Of a stretch of 64,000 bases of DNA, positions 1-51,892 are shown piece by piece. Source of the stretch: Thysanoteuthis rhombus (lineage: Eukaryota; Mollusca; Cephalopoda; Oegopsida; Thysanoteuthidae); contig OY735222.1 of NCBI GenBank assembly GCA_963457665.1, positions 36,484,891 to 36,548,890 of the forward strand, read 5' to 3'. Below the pieces are notes generated by a model. That model was not told the DNA's origin. It saw only the letters and a list, made by a program, of their open reading frames with translations, and searched no databases. The translations under genes and the position numbers were made by a program. How positions within the stretch are numbered: position 1 is the stretch's first letter; each line of letters opens with the position of its first letter.

Positions 1-2294
1 CATATCTATATAACTATAGAACTTTGACTTTGTTTATAGAATTATCTAAATGTGTACGATCCCAAACAGAAACTACAGTCAAATAGGAAAGGAAAAATAA
101 AGTTTATCTAGGAAAAATAGACAGATGAACGAATACTGTCCAAACAGTGTCCATATCTCATGAATAACCAAGATGTTTTAAAATTTTAAATGACTAAAAA
201 ATAAGTCTTTGGAATTCAGTTTAAAATCATGTGTAAGAACATTATAAACAATCAATTATCACACAAGATCAATAAAATATGAAGGCACAGGTAAAAGTAG
301 TAAAAGAAGTGTTTATATAATGAAGAATTATCCAGTTTATAGCAGAAATGTCGCTTTGTTTTGCAGAACCCCTGGAGAGGTTCCACAGAACACAGTTTGA
401 ATACTGCTGCTCTAAACTAAGAAATGAGAAAATATCTTTAGTTCCATAATAGAAGGCATTCAAGTCATTAATTAAATGTCAATACGGTTTTAGCAATTAG
501 TGATTACTGAGAGAGTTTTATTGAAAATAAAGAGTTTATTATTCAACATTGACAGAAAGGCAAACATTTAAGAAAGTCAATTGGTTTAGAAAAGCAATAA
601 CCATAGCATTTTAAGGCAGTCAGCCTATAAGTGGAAGAAAACAACATTTAATAAATCATTCCCATTAGTTAATTAAAATACATTAAAAGATAATTTCTAA
701 AAGACATGATCAAAATAACAGGTATTAAATCTTTCATTACTTGACACAAAATGCATTGTGTCTGGTTGCCAATCTACAAAACAAATCATTTTTGATATAA
801 TCAAGATTATATGAGCCTATAGCCTGAGACACAGTTATTTGCTGAATTTTGACCTCAAAATTTCATGGTATAATGTTTGATCTTTATGAATAATATTCAC
901 CACTGAATTGAGAGCACTGACAAGGAAGATAATGTTAAAAAATAGTTGTTGTTTAAAATGAATGTTTTTTCTCTTCTGTTACACTACAGACATTTTGATA
1001 TATATATATCATACACACACATTCTTTTTTTGCGGGGGTTATTTTCCATGCTCAGTATTAGGAAGAGTTGGTAAAGCATTGGAACATTTGAAGCCGAACG
1101 CAGCCTCACTCATATCTAACACCGTAGCATCATTGCAAGACATGAATGCATAGTATACAGGTTCCCTTCGAACTGGTGATGGAATCCCAATGCCGCAGGA
1201 GTTGGAGACACTTTGCTTCAGAATTAGGCTTCCCAAGAAGCCATCAACACAACAACAATCCATAACAAGTCTACAGGAGAAGTTGGAGGTCATCGTTTTC
1301 TGTACGGACTACCATAAGCTACGCTAAGAAGTGCATGTAATGGCCAAACCAGATTGCAAACCTGACAGAAAAATTTCTTCCACTCCTTATCTTCAAATAA
1401 AATTTTCAACTTGACTCAACTTGTCAGTAGGGGTCATTTCCTGATACGAATCCTAATTAAAGTTGTCTACTGATATATACTGTGTTTAAAAAAATTCCAC
1501 CAAAATTACATTAAATTATTATCAACAATCCCAGAGGAGTTTTCCATCCAGCCATTTCCGCAGAATGGATCATTAGTGGTGAAGGGGGAGCCAAAGGGTG
1601 GAAGGTGATCTCTCTGTGCTTTGAGCTGCTATTCTATCCTCTTTATCAGAAGTGACATTCTTGAAGGAAAGGGAGAATGTTGCTTGATAGGATGAAACTG
1701 GTAAGAGCACCCATGGAAGAAATACAACAATGCACCAATTCACCACCGACAGAAAATGTATATGAAAGAATGAAGGACCTGGCTGGGCAAAGAAAATTTT
1801 CTGGAGAAGTTTCCCACAGCAGTTGGCGATAGGTGGTGTGGCCTTTGTGCTGAATAACCCTCCAGCCTGAGCAGTTTAAAGTGGTTGACTTGCCCAGAGA
1901 CCAACCCCACCCTTTAAACCGAGGATTCACATCCTACGATCCATCAAAGTAGCACAAATAAGAGCAGGGCAGCCACGTTGTTGATTTGACAGGAGTGTCC
2001 ACCTCCTTGCAGATGCAAGCTAGCTATGGGTGTCCGCCATCCGTTTGCAAGAATGTTTTGACTGTGAGGCTGACCTGTGGTTAAACCATAGGATGAAAAT
2101 ATTCTGTATGGGTAGGTGCCTTCACTGGCATAACATTTTCACACACACACATACATTATCAGTATGAATGCATGTTTAATCATGGATAAAAATTTGAGAA
2201 GTATATTCTCTCATTATATCCCAACAAAACTAGTACACTAAACAAGAAAAAGATGGATTACCCAATAGTACATTTTAATACATTCAATCGAAAG

Positions 2295-2400
2295 CAGGGG
2301 TAGCCAAACCACGGCTCTCAGCCAAATGTGGCTCATTGAGATTTAAGGTGTGGCTCATGGGCTGATCTTTTTTTCTCATCGTATTTAACATAAACATTTT
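2295..2400 (+). repeat. hAT-type transposon end (MITE fragment)
   Basis: The segment opens with CAGGGGTAGCCAAACCACGG, followed by a stretch rich in GGCTC. This resembles the terminal inverted repeats of many hAT elements (CAGNGGT then a CAAAC-like run). I did not find the opposite end, so this is either a fragment or a copy with a decayed right terminus. Confidence 0.4.
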
Positions 2401-2873
2401 GAAAAATAAAATTTCAAGCTTAATAACTATCTTCCACGAATAAACTGCGACCTCTACTAAATTAAAACAAGTTCATGGTTAGTAAAGATATTCAAGATAT
2501 TGATATTCAAGAATTTTAACATTAATTTTAATGCTAGATTAGAGTGAAACATTCCTTTCCACCTGTGTGGGATAGAATTGGAAGGGACAGAGGGAAAGAA
2601 TTACGTGGGTTAGAAGGAAGGAATTACGTGGGGCAGAGGTATTAAACAAATTTCATATCAGCAAGGGTGACAGCAGAATGTCAGAGGACTGAGGTAATGG
2701 GTAGGGGTTTACATGTGTTCTTTGGGATCAATGAAACGTATATAAATTAACAATTTCAAAAACTACCTCCATAAATGAATATTATTGCATCCATCTATTC
2801 GTTGATATTCATATCAAATTTTGGTAACAATGTGTATAGAACTGGGATTAGCAATCTTTTTACACTTACATTT

Positions 2874-3264
2874 TCATCCATTGTTCGACATAGACCTTCT
2901 CCAGGATTCACCAGACCTATCACAGGCGTTTTGGAGCCGATACTTTCTAAACCTGTCTAGTTTGTCTCGCCATCTTAAATTCTGCCAGAATTGGTTTTGC
3001 ATGTGATCTCTGGAGATCCATGTTGTGAGTCTTGATGTCCAGTGGTCATCTGCCATTCTTGCAACATGACCAGCCTATTGACATTCGAGTTTTTTTAATG
3101 GATTCTATGATGTCTAGGATTCCTGTTTTTTTCCCCCTAATACATTGTGCAGTCTTGAGATCATAATTCTCGCCTGTATGTGTTACATGGTTCTCAGTTC
3201 GAGGGTCAGTCCCTTGGTCAGGTCCTATATTTCTGCTCCATAGGTGAATATCAGAAGGATGCAT
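2874..3264 (-). pseudogene. LINE fragment, 3' end of a reverse-transcriptase ORF
   Basis: Minus-strand frames encode pieces resembling the C-terminus of RTE/jockey-like LINE proteins: a run like GILDIIESIKKTRMSIGW at about 3090-3150, then MADDHWTSRLTTWISRDH and NLRWRDKLDRF at about 2940-3056. The usual family pattern is an I-E-R-I-K-K run, then a W-x-G-H-V-A-R-M block, then T-R-W-R-D-E. The pieces lie in two frames, so the copy is frameshifted and dead. No polymerase domain remains nearby. Confidence 0.6.
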
Positions 3265-5154
3265 TTGGGGGGTGGGGGATAAAGGGATTTTCTTGAGGGT
3301 TGGGCTTGCTCTATTGGAGGCTTGCCAACCTAGACTGATTTTTTTGCTAGATAACTTCTTTTGAGGATCTTATAGAGATCCGTCGTCCGAGGTTAATCAC
3401 ATTAACAAATAGACGTCCAGACAGATGAATGCTATACAAAAACACCCGCATTTTTTTTTTTCTTCAAAATTACAGCAAAAATCTGAAAAGAAACGCTGCA
3501 GTATCTAACATTAGAATCATGCCAATACAGTTGCACCACCTTATTGGTCATAGACACAGCAGATTTCTTGTCATATTTCCATAGATATATCAACTACTGA
3601 CAGAGTAGGGTGGGGCGTAATTCAGCAATGGTGGCATTGAGAGGGTTAATCAAGCTTGCCACCCTCCACCTTCACAATCTAAAGCATAGTCCTATATTAA
3701 GACTAATGGTAATTACAAAAGTTTGGCAAAATGGAAGAAAACTCTTTCATTACATTGACAGTCATAAAAATAGCAAGAGACAGCTAATTGTTATGTTCTT
3801 TAGCAAAGAATAGAACTAATTATCAGTGGGCAGAAACCAAGTAAAATTATCATCATAAGAAATATAGACGAATTCTATAAAGAGAGATACAGATGATCCT
3901 CATTGAAACAAAGCTATTATATTACACTGATGGTATTTCTTATGAATAAAATTATAAAAATTGATCTTTCTTAGTATGATGTTTGGTTTACAAGTGTTCA
4001 AAATGAAGATTCCATATGCAAGCGAATTTAAAGTCTCTGATTTTATCTACATGAAACTAAAAATCTGATTCAGAGTAACCAAAGCGATGCATTATAACAA
4101 CAGGTAATGAATGAAGATACCTCTAAACTGCACCAAGTTAAAGAATGCAAAAAAAATCATTAGATTTGTAACTTCATGATAATAGTGTGGAGCCTATATT
4201 CGCACACACATCTATTCTATATCAAAATGACTAGTTCAGAAAGTGAAGTAAATACCAAATGCTCATTATAGAGTAGATTTTCTTATTTTTTCATTTGCAA
4301 ATGTAGCCATTCTGCGTGTATTCTGGTCACATCAGATTGCAGTAATTTTCTCATCAAGGGTGACTTGACAGGTTACACGATCTAGTATGATTACAACATT
4401 CACTGAAGATAATACGAAAATCAATAAAATAATGTTAAACAAAGTTAAATTCTTTTCTCTATCGTATGTGACTTTCCTCAAATTTCCACCTGGCTACCAT
4501 TGACTTTGTTCTGCACGCTATACTTCGTGTTTTCAAGTTGAGAGCAGATAAGAGTTGAAAATCTACTAAATTTACATTATGATAAGCAATACTTCAAATC
4601 TGTTTGTCACACATAAAAAAAAATTTTTTAAAAAAAGGACAGAAGAGAGGTTGTGAGAATTAATACAAAAAGGGCAAGGGGGGAGAAATAAATAAGCAGG
4701 GTAGGGATATGCAAAAGAACAGGAGCTGAAGCAAAGATATTGAAAAGGGAGAATGGCTGAACCCACGAAAAAAATGTAAAATGGAATGGAATTGAACTCC
4801 CTTCAGAATGTCTGTGAGCAGAAAATTTGGTCAAATGCCACAGATGGTTGCTCCAGGCAACTGCCAGACATTTATTTCAGATACTATAGTGCTTCAGATT
4901 TCCACCTCTGGGTATACCATTTGCAAAGCAATGGCTATTTTAATAGTTTTGTCTTGAAAGTAAGCATGAAAATCTCCACACCACTTGAAAATCAACAGCT
5001 TTCAAACAATTATTTACTTATAACGGTATTCATTTTTATTTAAATGAAATATTACCAATCATCATTAATTTTATTACTATTTATCTCCATCTTTTTTTTT
5101 TTCTGTAGCTTTGTTATCGCAATTTTACCCAGGCTCAACTATTGGCAGGGATTA

Positions 5155-5315
5155 TATCTGACTTCCCGTGAGGGATGTGAGTTCAAGCCCCACTGGAAAC
5201 TTATTCTTTATTTCTGATCAAAGCTGTTCATTCACTGCAACCAATTTGCAGTCCAAGTAGATTTCAATAAAAAGCAACAGAAAGCTGAAGGTAAATAGAA
5301 GTCATGAAACGATTC
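5155..5315 (+). repeat. tRNA-derived SINE, family A
   Basis: A pol III box-B-like run (GAGTTCAAGCCCC) is followed by the family core TTATTCTTTATTTCTGATC and a tail related to AAAGCAACAGAAAGCTGAAG. The same order of box B, core and tail recurs near 20331, 27430, 34240 (minus) and 43211, so this is a dispersed SINE family. Box A is weak in this copy. Confidence 0.55.
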
Positions 5316-5846
5316 ATAATGATTGCTTCTCTCTTCCTGAAAATGTTAAATAATGTCTACAAGAGGCAGAGATTCTTTTTGGTGAATAAACTTTTGTCTA
5401 TATAACCATGAAAATAATTTGAACACATTTGTTCTGATTTCTTTGTTCAAAATAAAGAAAATGAAAGCTTAAAATGATCACCTTAAATTCTTATTTTACC
5501 CAAACAATGAGGCAGTGGAGGAAATATTGGTTGTGAATAATACAGTCATGAAAGGGTTAAATGAAAATTGTGATTCAAATGATCACAAGAAATAAAAATG
5601 ATAGCTTGCTTCATTATGAAAGCAGTCATTTACAGAATAAGAGTATTCCTGTGCTGCTTCATCATATATTAAAGATGCTAACAAGTGAACATTACTGCAA
5701 GTGTGTATCAGTAAGTCCATAGCTTGACACGGTTATTCACTGAATTTTTATCTCAAATCTCTGCATAAAGTTCAATCTATGAGATCAATATTCACCCAAG
5801 TGCAAGGAGAGTATCTTGAAATATAAATATATGTTGTGCAGAATAA

Positions 5847-5884
5847 AGGCTGGGGACTTAGGTACATCAAAAAGTCCCCAGCCT
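5847..5884. repeat. Perfect 13-bp inverted repeat with 12-nt loop
   Basis: AGGCTGGGGACTT at 5847-5859 is exactly reverse-complementary to 5872-5884. The arms are GC-rich in an AT-rich setting, so transcript from either strand would form a stable hairpin. No gene or transposon end could be tied to it. Confidence 0.8.
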
Positions 5885-7762
5885 ATATACATTGGTGTAC
5901 GAGCCAGAGAAGCGGGGGTACCCCCTCCACCTTCAACCAATGAGTTCCCATATATCCACGTCTACGATTGAAATTACGAAAATAAACTTACTATATTTCT
6001 ACCTGAAAGCTGATAAAATCAATCATACCATATATACAGGAATAAAAGACTGACATTTAACATAGAAAACTATGCAAATATTACACAGCATCCAATATGT
6101 TGGCATTATGATTAGGAGGCCATCTACTACAACTGGATATGGACAGTTATGGGGTTTAGATGAGTCGCAGTAAGCACTCGTGCTCCAAAATACTTTTGTA
6201 AACTATTTTTTTGTAGTTTAGCATACATAGTAGATTATTTGAGCTCAGGGGTTTGAAAATGAGAAAATAGAGGTATTACAATAACAATTTCACAGTGTCA
6301 GGTTTTACCCAGACAATACAGGACTTGGACAGACTTGGCTGTGGACAATGCACAGTGAAAGTCTACACTATTCAGAGTACTTTTTCATCAAGCTTCTTTC
6401 ATTCATTTTCATAATTTTCCACCACCAACACCACGCCAATGTGAGCAGACAATCTTACTACAGGATACTGCAATGCTCCTTGACGTTTTTCAAGGCTTGC
6501 ACCCGCTTGAGATTTCAAAATCATTATCGCACCCCCTTCATCTTAAACCTAAAAAATTGAATTTAAAAAAGTCAAAATTGGCTAAGTTAATACTAAAAAG
6601 TGTTGAAAAAATAGAATGTTAAAATTTATCATAAGCCAGAATTAAAGGTCTGGATCAAGATATTAGCAATATAACTATTTAATGTAATGGCTGCGGTGGT
6701 CTTTCCTCGATTAAGGTTCCGTTACATACCACTAGGGGAGCATGTACTCTAGGTCAAAAACCAGTAGCATATTGCAAGCACAAACTGTACCTCGTAGAGG
6801 TATATGTTTGATGACTAATAAGACCAACTGAATGGACAAAGGTAGTTTGTTTAACTAATCTAAATATAACGGAAACAGCTTTGAGGTGTTTTTAGCTAAG
6901 GACATGAAATTAAAAACCAAAAAGTAAATAATCATTTTTTTTGTTTCCCTTTATAAATGGACAGAGTTTATTTCTGGAAAAAAATCTACAAAAGACCAAT
7001 TGAAGCAAAAGAGGCTTTATCATAGAAGCACAAAAATCACATGTAAATTTTATTTGCTTCTTGATACATCCAGAGCTGAAATTTTAAAAATAGCTGAAAG
7101 ATAAAGCTATCAGTTCTGTCGAGTGCATATAATCAGACTTGATGGCATCCTCTCTCTCCCCATTGCCACTCACCCTGACACTTCCTCCTTCGACTGAGTC
7201 ATTCTGACATCCAATGTCTCAAGTCACCCTACTGCCTCTCATTGTTCATCTTACATGATTAAATAACAACTCTCTTCCCAATCTCTCAAGCTATAATACT
7301 CGCGATTAATTACATAATACAACTCGTGTAAATTTCATGGTGTGGCTTTGCAATTCAACCTTTAAATTCATACACCTCTTGTAATTGATAGAGGAGCTTT
7401 TCATTATATAGCAGGAAAAATAGCGGAACTCTTCTGTGAATTGAATAAAATATGAAAAAATTCACCAAATGGTCAACGGAAGATAATTTCAATCAGAAGT
7501 TTTGTTTTTTTTTTAAATCAACATTTAATTTTCTTTAAGAATTTAAGAGATAAGAATAGAAGATAGCAATTTACAAATTTCAATATAGACTATCAGCACT
7601 TGTGAATATTTGTTCATTTATGAACTAGTATGGTACCCATCAAAAATCACAAGATTATTTACATCGGGGTTGGCATTTCTGCCTAAGATCACTGTATCCA
7701 TGCGCTCTACCTAGCATCAGACTAATATCTATCAACTCATTGATAAGTGTTACATACACGCG

Positions 7763-7763
<1 letters not shown>

Positions 7764-7794
<31 letters not shown>
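7764..7794. repeat. (AT)n microsatellite
   Basis: An uninterrupted run of alternating T and A, about 15 dinucleotide copies, in gene-poor DNA. Short open frames rich in Tyr-Ile across it are artefacts of the repeat. Confidence 0.95.
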
Positions 7795-7798
<4 letters not shown>

Positions 7799-8224
7799 TG
7801 ATGAAAGAAAGTGTTATCCATTTCAAGTTTCACAGAAGACAACCTTCCTAGTGAGAGATATTCTTCTCCAGCCTTGCATTCTCCCTTGTATAGCAATTGC
7901 ATCAATTTATACATTTTCCTATGCCTTAGCTTTGATATCAAAGTTATCTGTAGCCAAATACTGGTTATGGCAATATATTCTTCGCTGAGAGTTTAGCTTT
8001 AAGCTTTATTAACCTTCTTCAAGGGTGCCAAGTTTTTGTATACTAACTCTTTGAAATCCTGTCACTTGTTCTTGTATAACAGAAATTCACAAGTGACAAG
8101 ACAAGACAACAGCAAAATTCAAACACACGATTATCCGATTATAGGAGTCACTTACATGCAATGGTAGGGGAAATTTTTTGCTCAGTGAATGATGTTGACT
8201 ACAGAGCGCTAATGGTTATCATCA

Positions 8225-8440
8225 CTAAATGTCATCAAGTTTTCATCTCAACGTAATCTGAGTAAATAGAGAAATAGGTCAATAGTTGGAGGCCTTTCAT
8301 CTTGTACCTTTTTTTAAACATAGGAATTATTTTAGTAATTTTCAAATTGTTTGGATGTATTCCTGTTTCTAAGGAAATATTGATTAATTTGGATAATGGT
8401 GTTACTGTGTCATTTTTCAAGAATGTCTATTGGTACATTT
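8225..8440 (-). pseudogene. LINE reverse-transcriptase fragment
   Basis: The minus strand encodes VTPLSKLINISLETGIHP and then LKITKIIPMFKK. This matches the segment of jockey/CR1-type reverse transcriptases just before the N-Y-R-P-I-S-L block. That block follows in another frame, interrupted by a stop (NY, stop, PISLFTQI). It is a frameshifted remnant of about 70 codons with no flanking domains. Confidence 0.65.
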
Positions 8441-9080
8441 AATGGACCTGTAAATTTCTGAAATGTTGAAATTATATTTGAAATATATTTTCTGCGAACA
8501 AATTTCCTGAAGAGAAGTACAGGAAACATTAATAGATCCATAAGTAGTTAGATATTATGTCACAACAATGTATTTTGTAGGAGTGTACAAACAGTTGTAT
8601 ACTTTATAGGCGAATAGGTAGGTAGGAAGATAGTTTAGAGATAGCAATAAAAAAAATTGAAATAGAAAAAAATACTTTTTGCAAGCTTTTTTTCTTTTTC
8701 TCAGTTGAAAAAAAATAGGTAAAATTTTAGTTTCTTTTTGAGAGAAGATATCTACACATATGCATATCTGGCAAATAAAAATAGTTGAAAAAAAAAAACA
8801 AAAAAAAACTAACTCCTTTTCAAGCTAAAACAAAAATTACTCCAAACTTTGATTCAGAGTTTGTAAATAATTGTACCAACAGTGGATGTAGCTTGCTTCC
8901 TTTCATTCATACTATTCATATTTTGTTTCACTCCAGTTTGATACCAACTCAATTTCTGAGGTAAAAAGCAAATTAGTGAACCTATGATTTGATAAGAACT
9001 AACTTCAAACCGTTATACTAAATGAGAATACTTGCACTCATAGTCCAGAAAATGTGTGTGTGAAACAGGTTATTTCCAAT

Positions 9081-9083
<3 letters not shown>

Positions 9084-9121
<38 letters not shown>
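9084..9121. repeat. (AT)n microsatellite
   Basis: About 19 copies of AT. On the minus strand it lies directly 3' of the Penelope-like tail and may have grown from that element's end. Confidence 0.95.
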
Positions 9122-9124
<3 letters not shown>

Positions 9125-9739
9125 ATGTGTACTGTAGAGAGTGAGACAGACTCGGGAGTAAAGTGTTTAGAGGTAAGGTTTATTAATCCTGAGATGTAAA
9201 TTGTCCAGACACGTTTCGGGATTCTTCCCATCTTCAGTGGTGTATGCTGTGTGAGTGTGTGTTAAAAGTTCCCATGTGGAACCAGAGTCCACTATCAGGA
9301 GCTATGCATTGTGGGTAGATTGTGTTGTAAGGGCAGCTGGAGGCCTCCTGCTGAGTGGGAGAATGTCCAGTTAGGTATCAGGTCTTTGGTTAAGTAACAG
9401 AAGTTGGTCTTGGGTAGGGGGGAGTGATGTGGAGTTAGATTTTTTGGTATGTTAGGGATAGTGTAAATGGAGGGGTGGTGAGGTCAAGGAGCTACATAGG
9501 TTTCAACCTTATAAGTTATTGAAAATGTGTTGGCTATGATTTGGACAGGGGTTATAACTGGCTAAGGTGAATTTTTCTATGGGTCTGGGTGACTTTGGAG
9601 CTTCCATTATTGAATGTATCTTAGATGTTGGTGTGAGGATATTATTGGTAGGAGTTTTGTGTATTAGGGTTCTGCGTGATGAAGGTTGTTCAGTTTAGTG
9701 TTTAATCCATTAGGATATAGGGTTTTGAGTTTGTTGACC

Positions 9740-9744
<5 letters not shown>
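9122..9744 (-). pseudogene. Penelope-like element remnant (C-terminal ORF and 3' tail)
   Basis: At 9664-9744 the minus strand encodes WVNKLKTLYPNGLN. This resembles the conserved W-I-x-K-L-R-T-L-Y-P-Y-G-L-N block of Penelope-like element proteins, next to the GIY-YIG endonuclease region. Further down the minus strand the frame is broken by stops. The tail at 9122-9260 contains a hammerhead-like motif (separate entry), as expected for the terminal repeats of these elements. An (AT)n tract at 9744-9783 interrupts the ORF on its N-terminal side. It is a dead, truncated copy; the family assignment rests on one motif plus the ribozyme-like tail. Confidence 0.5.
9205..9240 (-). ncRNA. Hammerhead-ribozyme-like motif in Penelope-like tail
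   Basis: Reading the minus strand: a 3-nt stem I arm CCA, the core CTGAAGA, a stem II hairpin (GGGA/TCCC with loop AGAA, one extra T before it), the core GAAA, a two-pair stem III (A-U, C-G) ending in GTC, then TGG to close stem I. The conserved CUGANGA and GAAA boxes are both present. The extra T and the very short stems I and III are weak points, but minimal type I hammerheads are known from Penelope-like elements. Confidence 0.5.

Positions 9745-9783
<39 letters not shown>
9744..9783. repeat. (AT)n microsatellite inside the Penelope-like remnant
   Basis: About 20 AT copies sit directly upstream (minus sense) of the WVNKLKTL codons, so the microsatellite has expanded or inserted within former coding sequence. 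Confidence 0.9.
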
Positions 9784-9786
<3 letters not shown>

Positions 9787-11366
9787 GCAGTGCTGCAAGG
9801 GTTTATGGTATGTTGAGCTATCCACTGTGATAGTCATGTAAAATGATTTTTCATCTGATATATGATTCAAAGTATTTCAGTTACTTCTCTTCAGTGTTGC
9901 CAATTCAGATATTTTATATCTAAATTTGTATCTATGATTTTAGATAAATCTATCATTTGCAATTTTTAATTCATCTTTACAACTTTCTCAATAATCACTG
10001 ATCAAATAAACTTAAAACCCAAAGTGTCAACTTTTCCCAATGGCCAGTTGTCAAGTAATTGCAGTGCACACACAGATTTCTTTGTAGATTTGTACAAATT
10101 GTAGTTAGATTACAGGAACTAAAGTGCAATTTGTAATTTTGGTTGGTTAATTCGGTCAAATCCAAATTTAACTGACATCCTAATCCACACATATAATAAT
10201 TACCAATGTGCAATGTTTTTTCTGACAAACTGACATAGTAAAATAGAATTTCATGTATGCAAAGGGCATAGTCAATAGAATTGAATCATGCAACTGACAC
10301 AGTAAAATAGAATTGCATCTGCATTGTAATGACGTAATGAAAATGCTGAATTTAATAATATAAAAATTTTTAAAAGTAATGAAAAAAAACAAGAAATAAT
10401 AAAAATCTGTTTTTGCTAAACAGAACACTATTCTCCAAGGACACCGCACTTGAAATTAATTCGATAATTAATGAAAAAGTCATCATTTTTCATGAGAAAA
10501 ATTTTTCTGAAAATCCAAGATATTGAATATCTAAATAAACAACAGACAAATATAGAAAACAACAGCTTGCAATACCACATTTGGGGTGGTATATAATTAT
10601 CACGAAAGCCCTAGCTATGGGCAAAACAGCATGGAGTGAATGTGAGTGACACCACTTGGAGTGCTTGTTGACCAAGTCTAATTCGCATATCACAAGCCAA
10701 TACAAGAGAAACAGGTGTTATGGGAGACCCAGGCAAGGACGGCTGATGCTGTAAACTGTATGAGGGCATAAACTAGCAAACTTCAGGAAAGAATTATCAT
10801 TTTTCTGATTTTAAAAATTACTTTTATCTCCGTAGTCAATCTCTAACAAAACAAGAAGAAGAATACACAGTTCAAAACATGCAATGTAGTTTATACAATT
10901 TTCAATAGCATTTGGCAACATTTCTTCCTGTAATAAAATTGTTTCCGATTGATCAAAATGAATACTGTAAAACTTAAGAGATTATCTGAAAACGAACATT
11001 TACTGCTCTTCTTGAGTCTTCCTACATTGTCATTTATATCCAAGAGGCGTGTACATATTTGTGTTCCCGATTAGTTATACGTCATAACTCAACACTTACA
11101 ATATAAGGTTATAAAAATGTTTTAGCTCCTCAAATAAGAACACTTTTTCTCAAGTCACATTTTCTTTATCTCAACAATTGATTTAAAAAAAGAATTATAT
11201 GACGTAGGGTGACATGAGAACAAGAGAATTTTCCTTTCCTTCGCCCTCCTTTCTCATGAACACTAGCCTATTCAAATTTGGTCTGAAAGAAAAAGTTTTT
11301 GGCAATCATAAACCTGTATGAAAACAAAAAAGATAGAAATGCAAAGTCTAAGAGAAAAAGTCTAAC

Positions 11367-50631
<39,265 letters not shown>

Positions 50632-51835
50632 GTCTCTTTTTCTTCAAATTACTCTTAGAGGAAGCAATTTCAAATCTTTGCTGTATCAGATCACTGAAAG
50701 AAAAGAAATGAAGTTGTTAAAGAATAAAACATTTTCAAAAAAATTTTAAATACATACACCTGAAATTATTCCATGATCTGGTTTATAACCTGCCATTTCA
50801 CAGAATGTTACCATCAGCGTACAAATAAAAATTCAAGTATTATTGAGTGAAAGAGATCACAAAAACTGATATACTATTCAACAGCTGATTTAAAGAGAGT
50901 TCAACCCTGACTTGACAACACTTAAATGATATCATGTCAGTTTGAGTGATCACTCTGTGATCAATATATCTTGAGCTTTCATATATGAACCACTGTGGTC
51001 CACGTGTATGCTAGAAAAAACAAATTTTTTTCTATTTAAAAAAATACCAGCATAAGATTTGAGCAATCATTTTTTTAGTTGAATTATTTCAGTGAATTAA
51101 TATACTTCTGTAGAATCAATTGAATTGGTTCCACGTGGTTTGCTCCTACAAACTATGAATCAAATTGAACTACAGAAGTAAATCAATTCAGTAAAATATT
51201 TCACCTCAGAAAATGATTTTTGTTTTTGTATCTCAATAAATTGTTTCAATTCCAGTTTGGAAAAATAGGGTCCTCTGAAAAAAAACCCATTGCCTTTATC
51301 ATAGAAAATAAGAAGTCAACTGGTCTTTTTTCAAATACAATGAAAGATAAAAGAATGCTCTTGAATTCACTCTTTCTTTCGGGTTAATTTGCAAGGGATT
51401 AACATGACGAGTACACCAAGTGATTATTTAGCCAGTGGAATAGCAGTAAAATTTGGAAAAATCACAGTGGTAGCTGGACAATGGATGACCAAAGCTTACA
51501 GTAATTGTGTGGTCAGTCAGTGCAAGTAGCTGTCAGCGGAGGTTTGCAAAGTTTAGAAAAGGAGAATTCAAGTCCAAGGCACTGGCCTCAAACCAATCAA
51601 TGTTTCAGTACTGAAAATATTCTAACCCTACGCATTCTGTTCGATTAACATACACAATATTTGAACCACAATTTAACAATAACTTGTCTACCCTGCCACA
51701 AATCTTCAGTTCTCATTGATTGATAGGACAAGGAAGCTCATGTGGGCATATAATCTTATAATGAAAATAATATTAATGAAACTGTTTTGATGGCCTCATA
51801 TGATGAATATTTTGATTTTTAATCTCATTGATCAG

Positions 51836-51892
51836 CATGATTTAAAATCATTTCTAATCCAACCCGGCTCCTAAAAAGTTTGCTGACCCCTG
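51836..51892 (-). repeat. hAT-type terminus
   Basis: The minus strand starts CAGGGGTCAGCAAACTTTTT, a textbook hAT end, followed by GGAGCCGGGTTGG. The partner end was not found, so this is a fragment. Confidence 0.5.

Larger units (their letters stand above)
1..11366. other. Gene-poor left flank, probably an MCM3AP intron
   Basis: No host exon could be recognised on either strand. The open frames here are short and look random or belong to decayed transposons. The stretch contains LINE, SINE, hAT-like and Penelope-like remnants (listed separately), AT microsatellites and otherwise plain AT-rich DNA. The MCM3AP reading frame is still open at the last exon found (11367), so this is most likely intron, with the C-terminal exons to the left of position 1. 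I looked on the minus strand for the C-terminal part of the protein and found nothing convincing, but a short divergent exon could have been missed. Segments 1020-1330 and 1640-2100 are slightly richer in GC and look like unidentified dispersed repeats. Confidence 0.5.

Noticed and set aside
1039..1293. 84-codon minus-strand open frame with balanced composition
   Set aside because: I could not link it to MCM3AP or to a named transposon family, and it has no splice or start context, so it is mentioned only as an unidentified segment.
10490..11366. Possible next MCM3AP exon after exon 20
   Set aside because: Minus-strand frames here lack the conserved C-terminal patterns and do not have acceptor and donor sites in matching phase.
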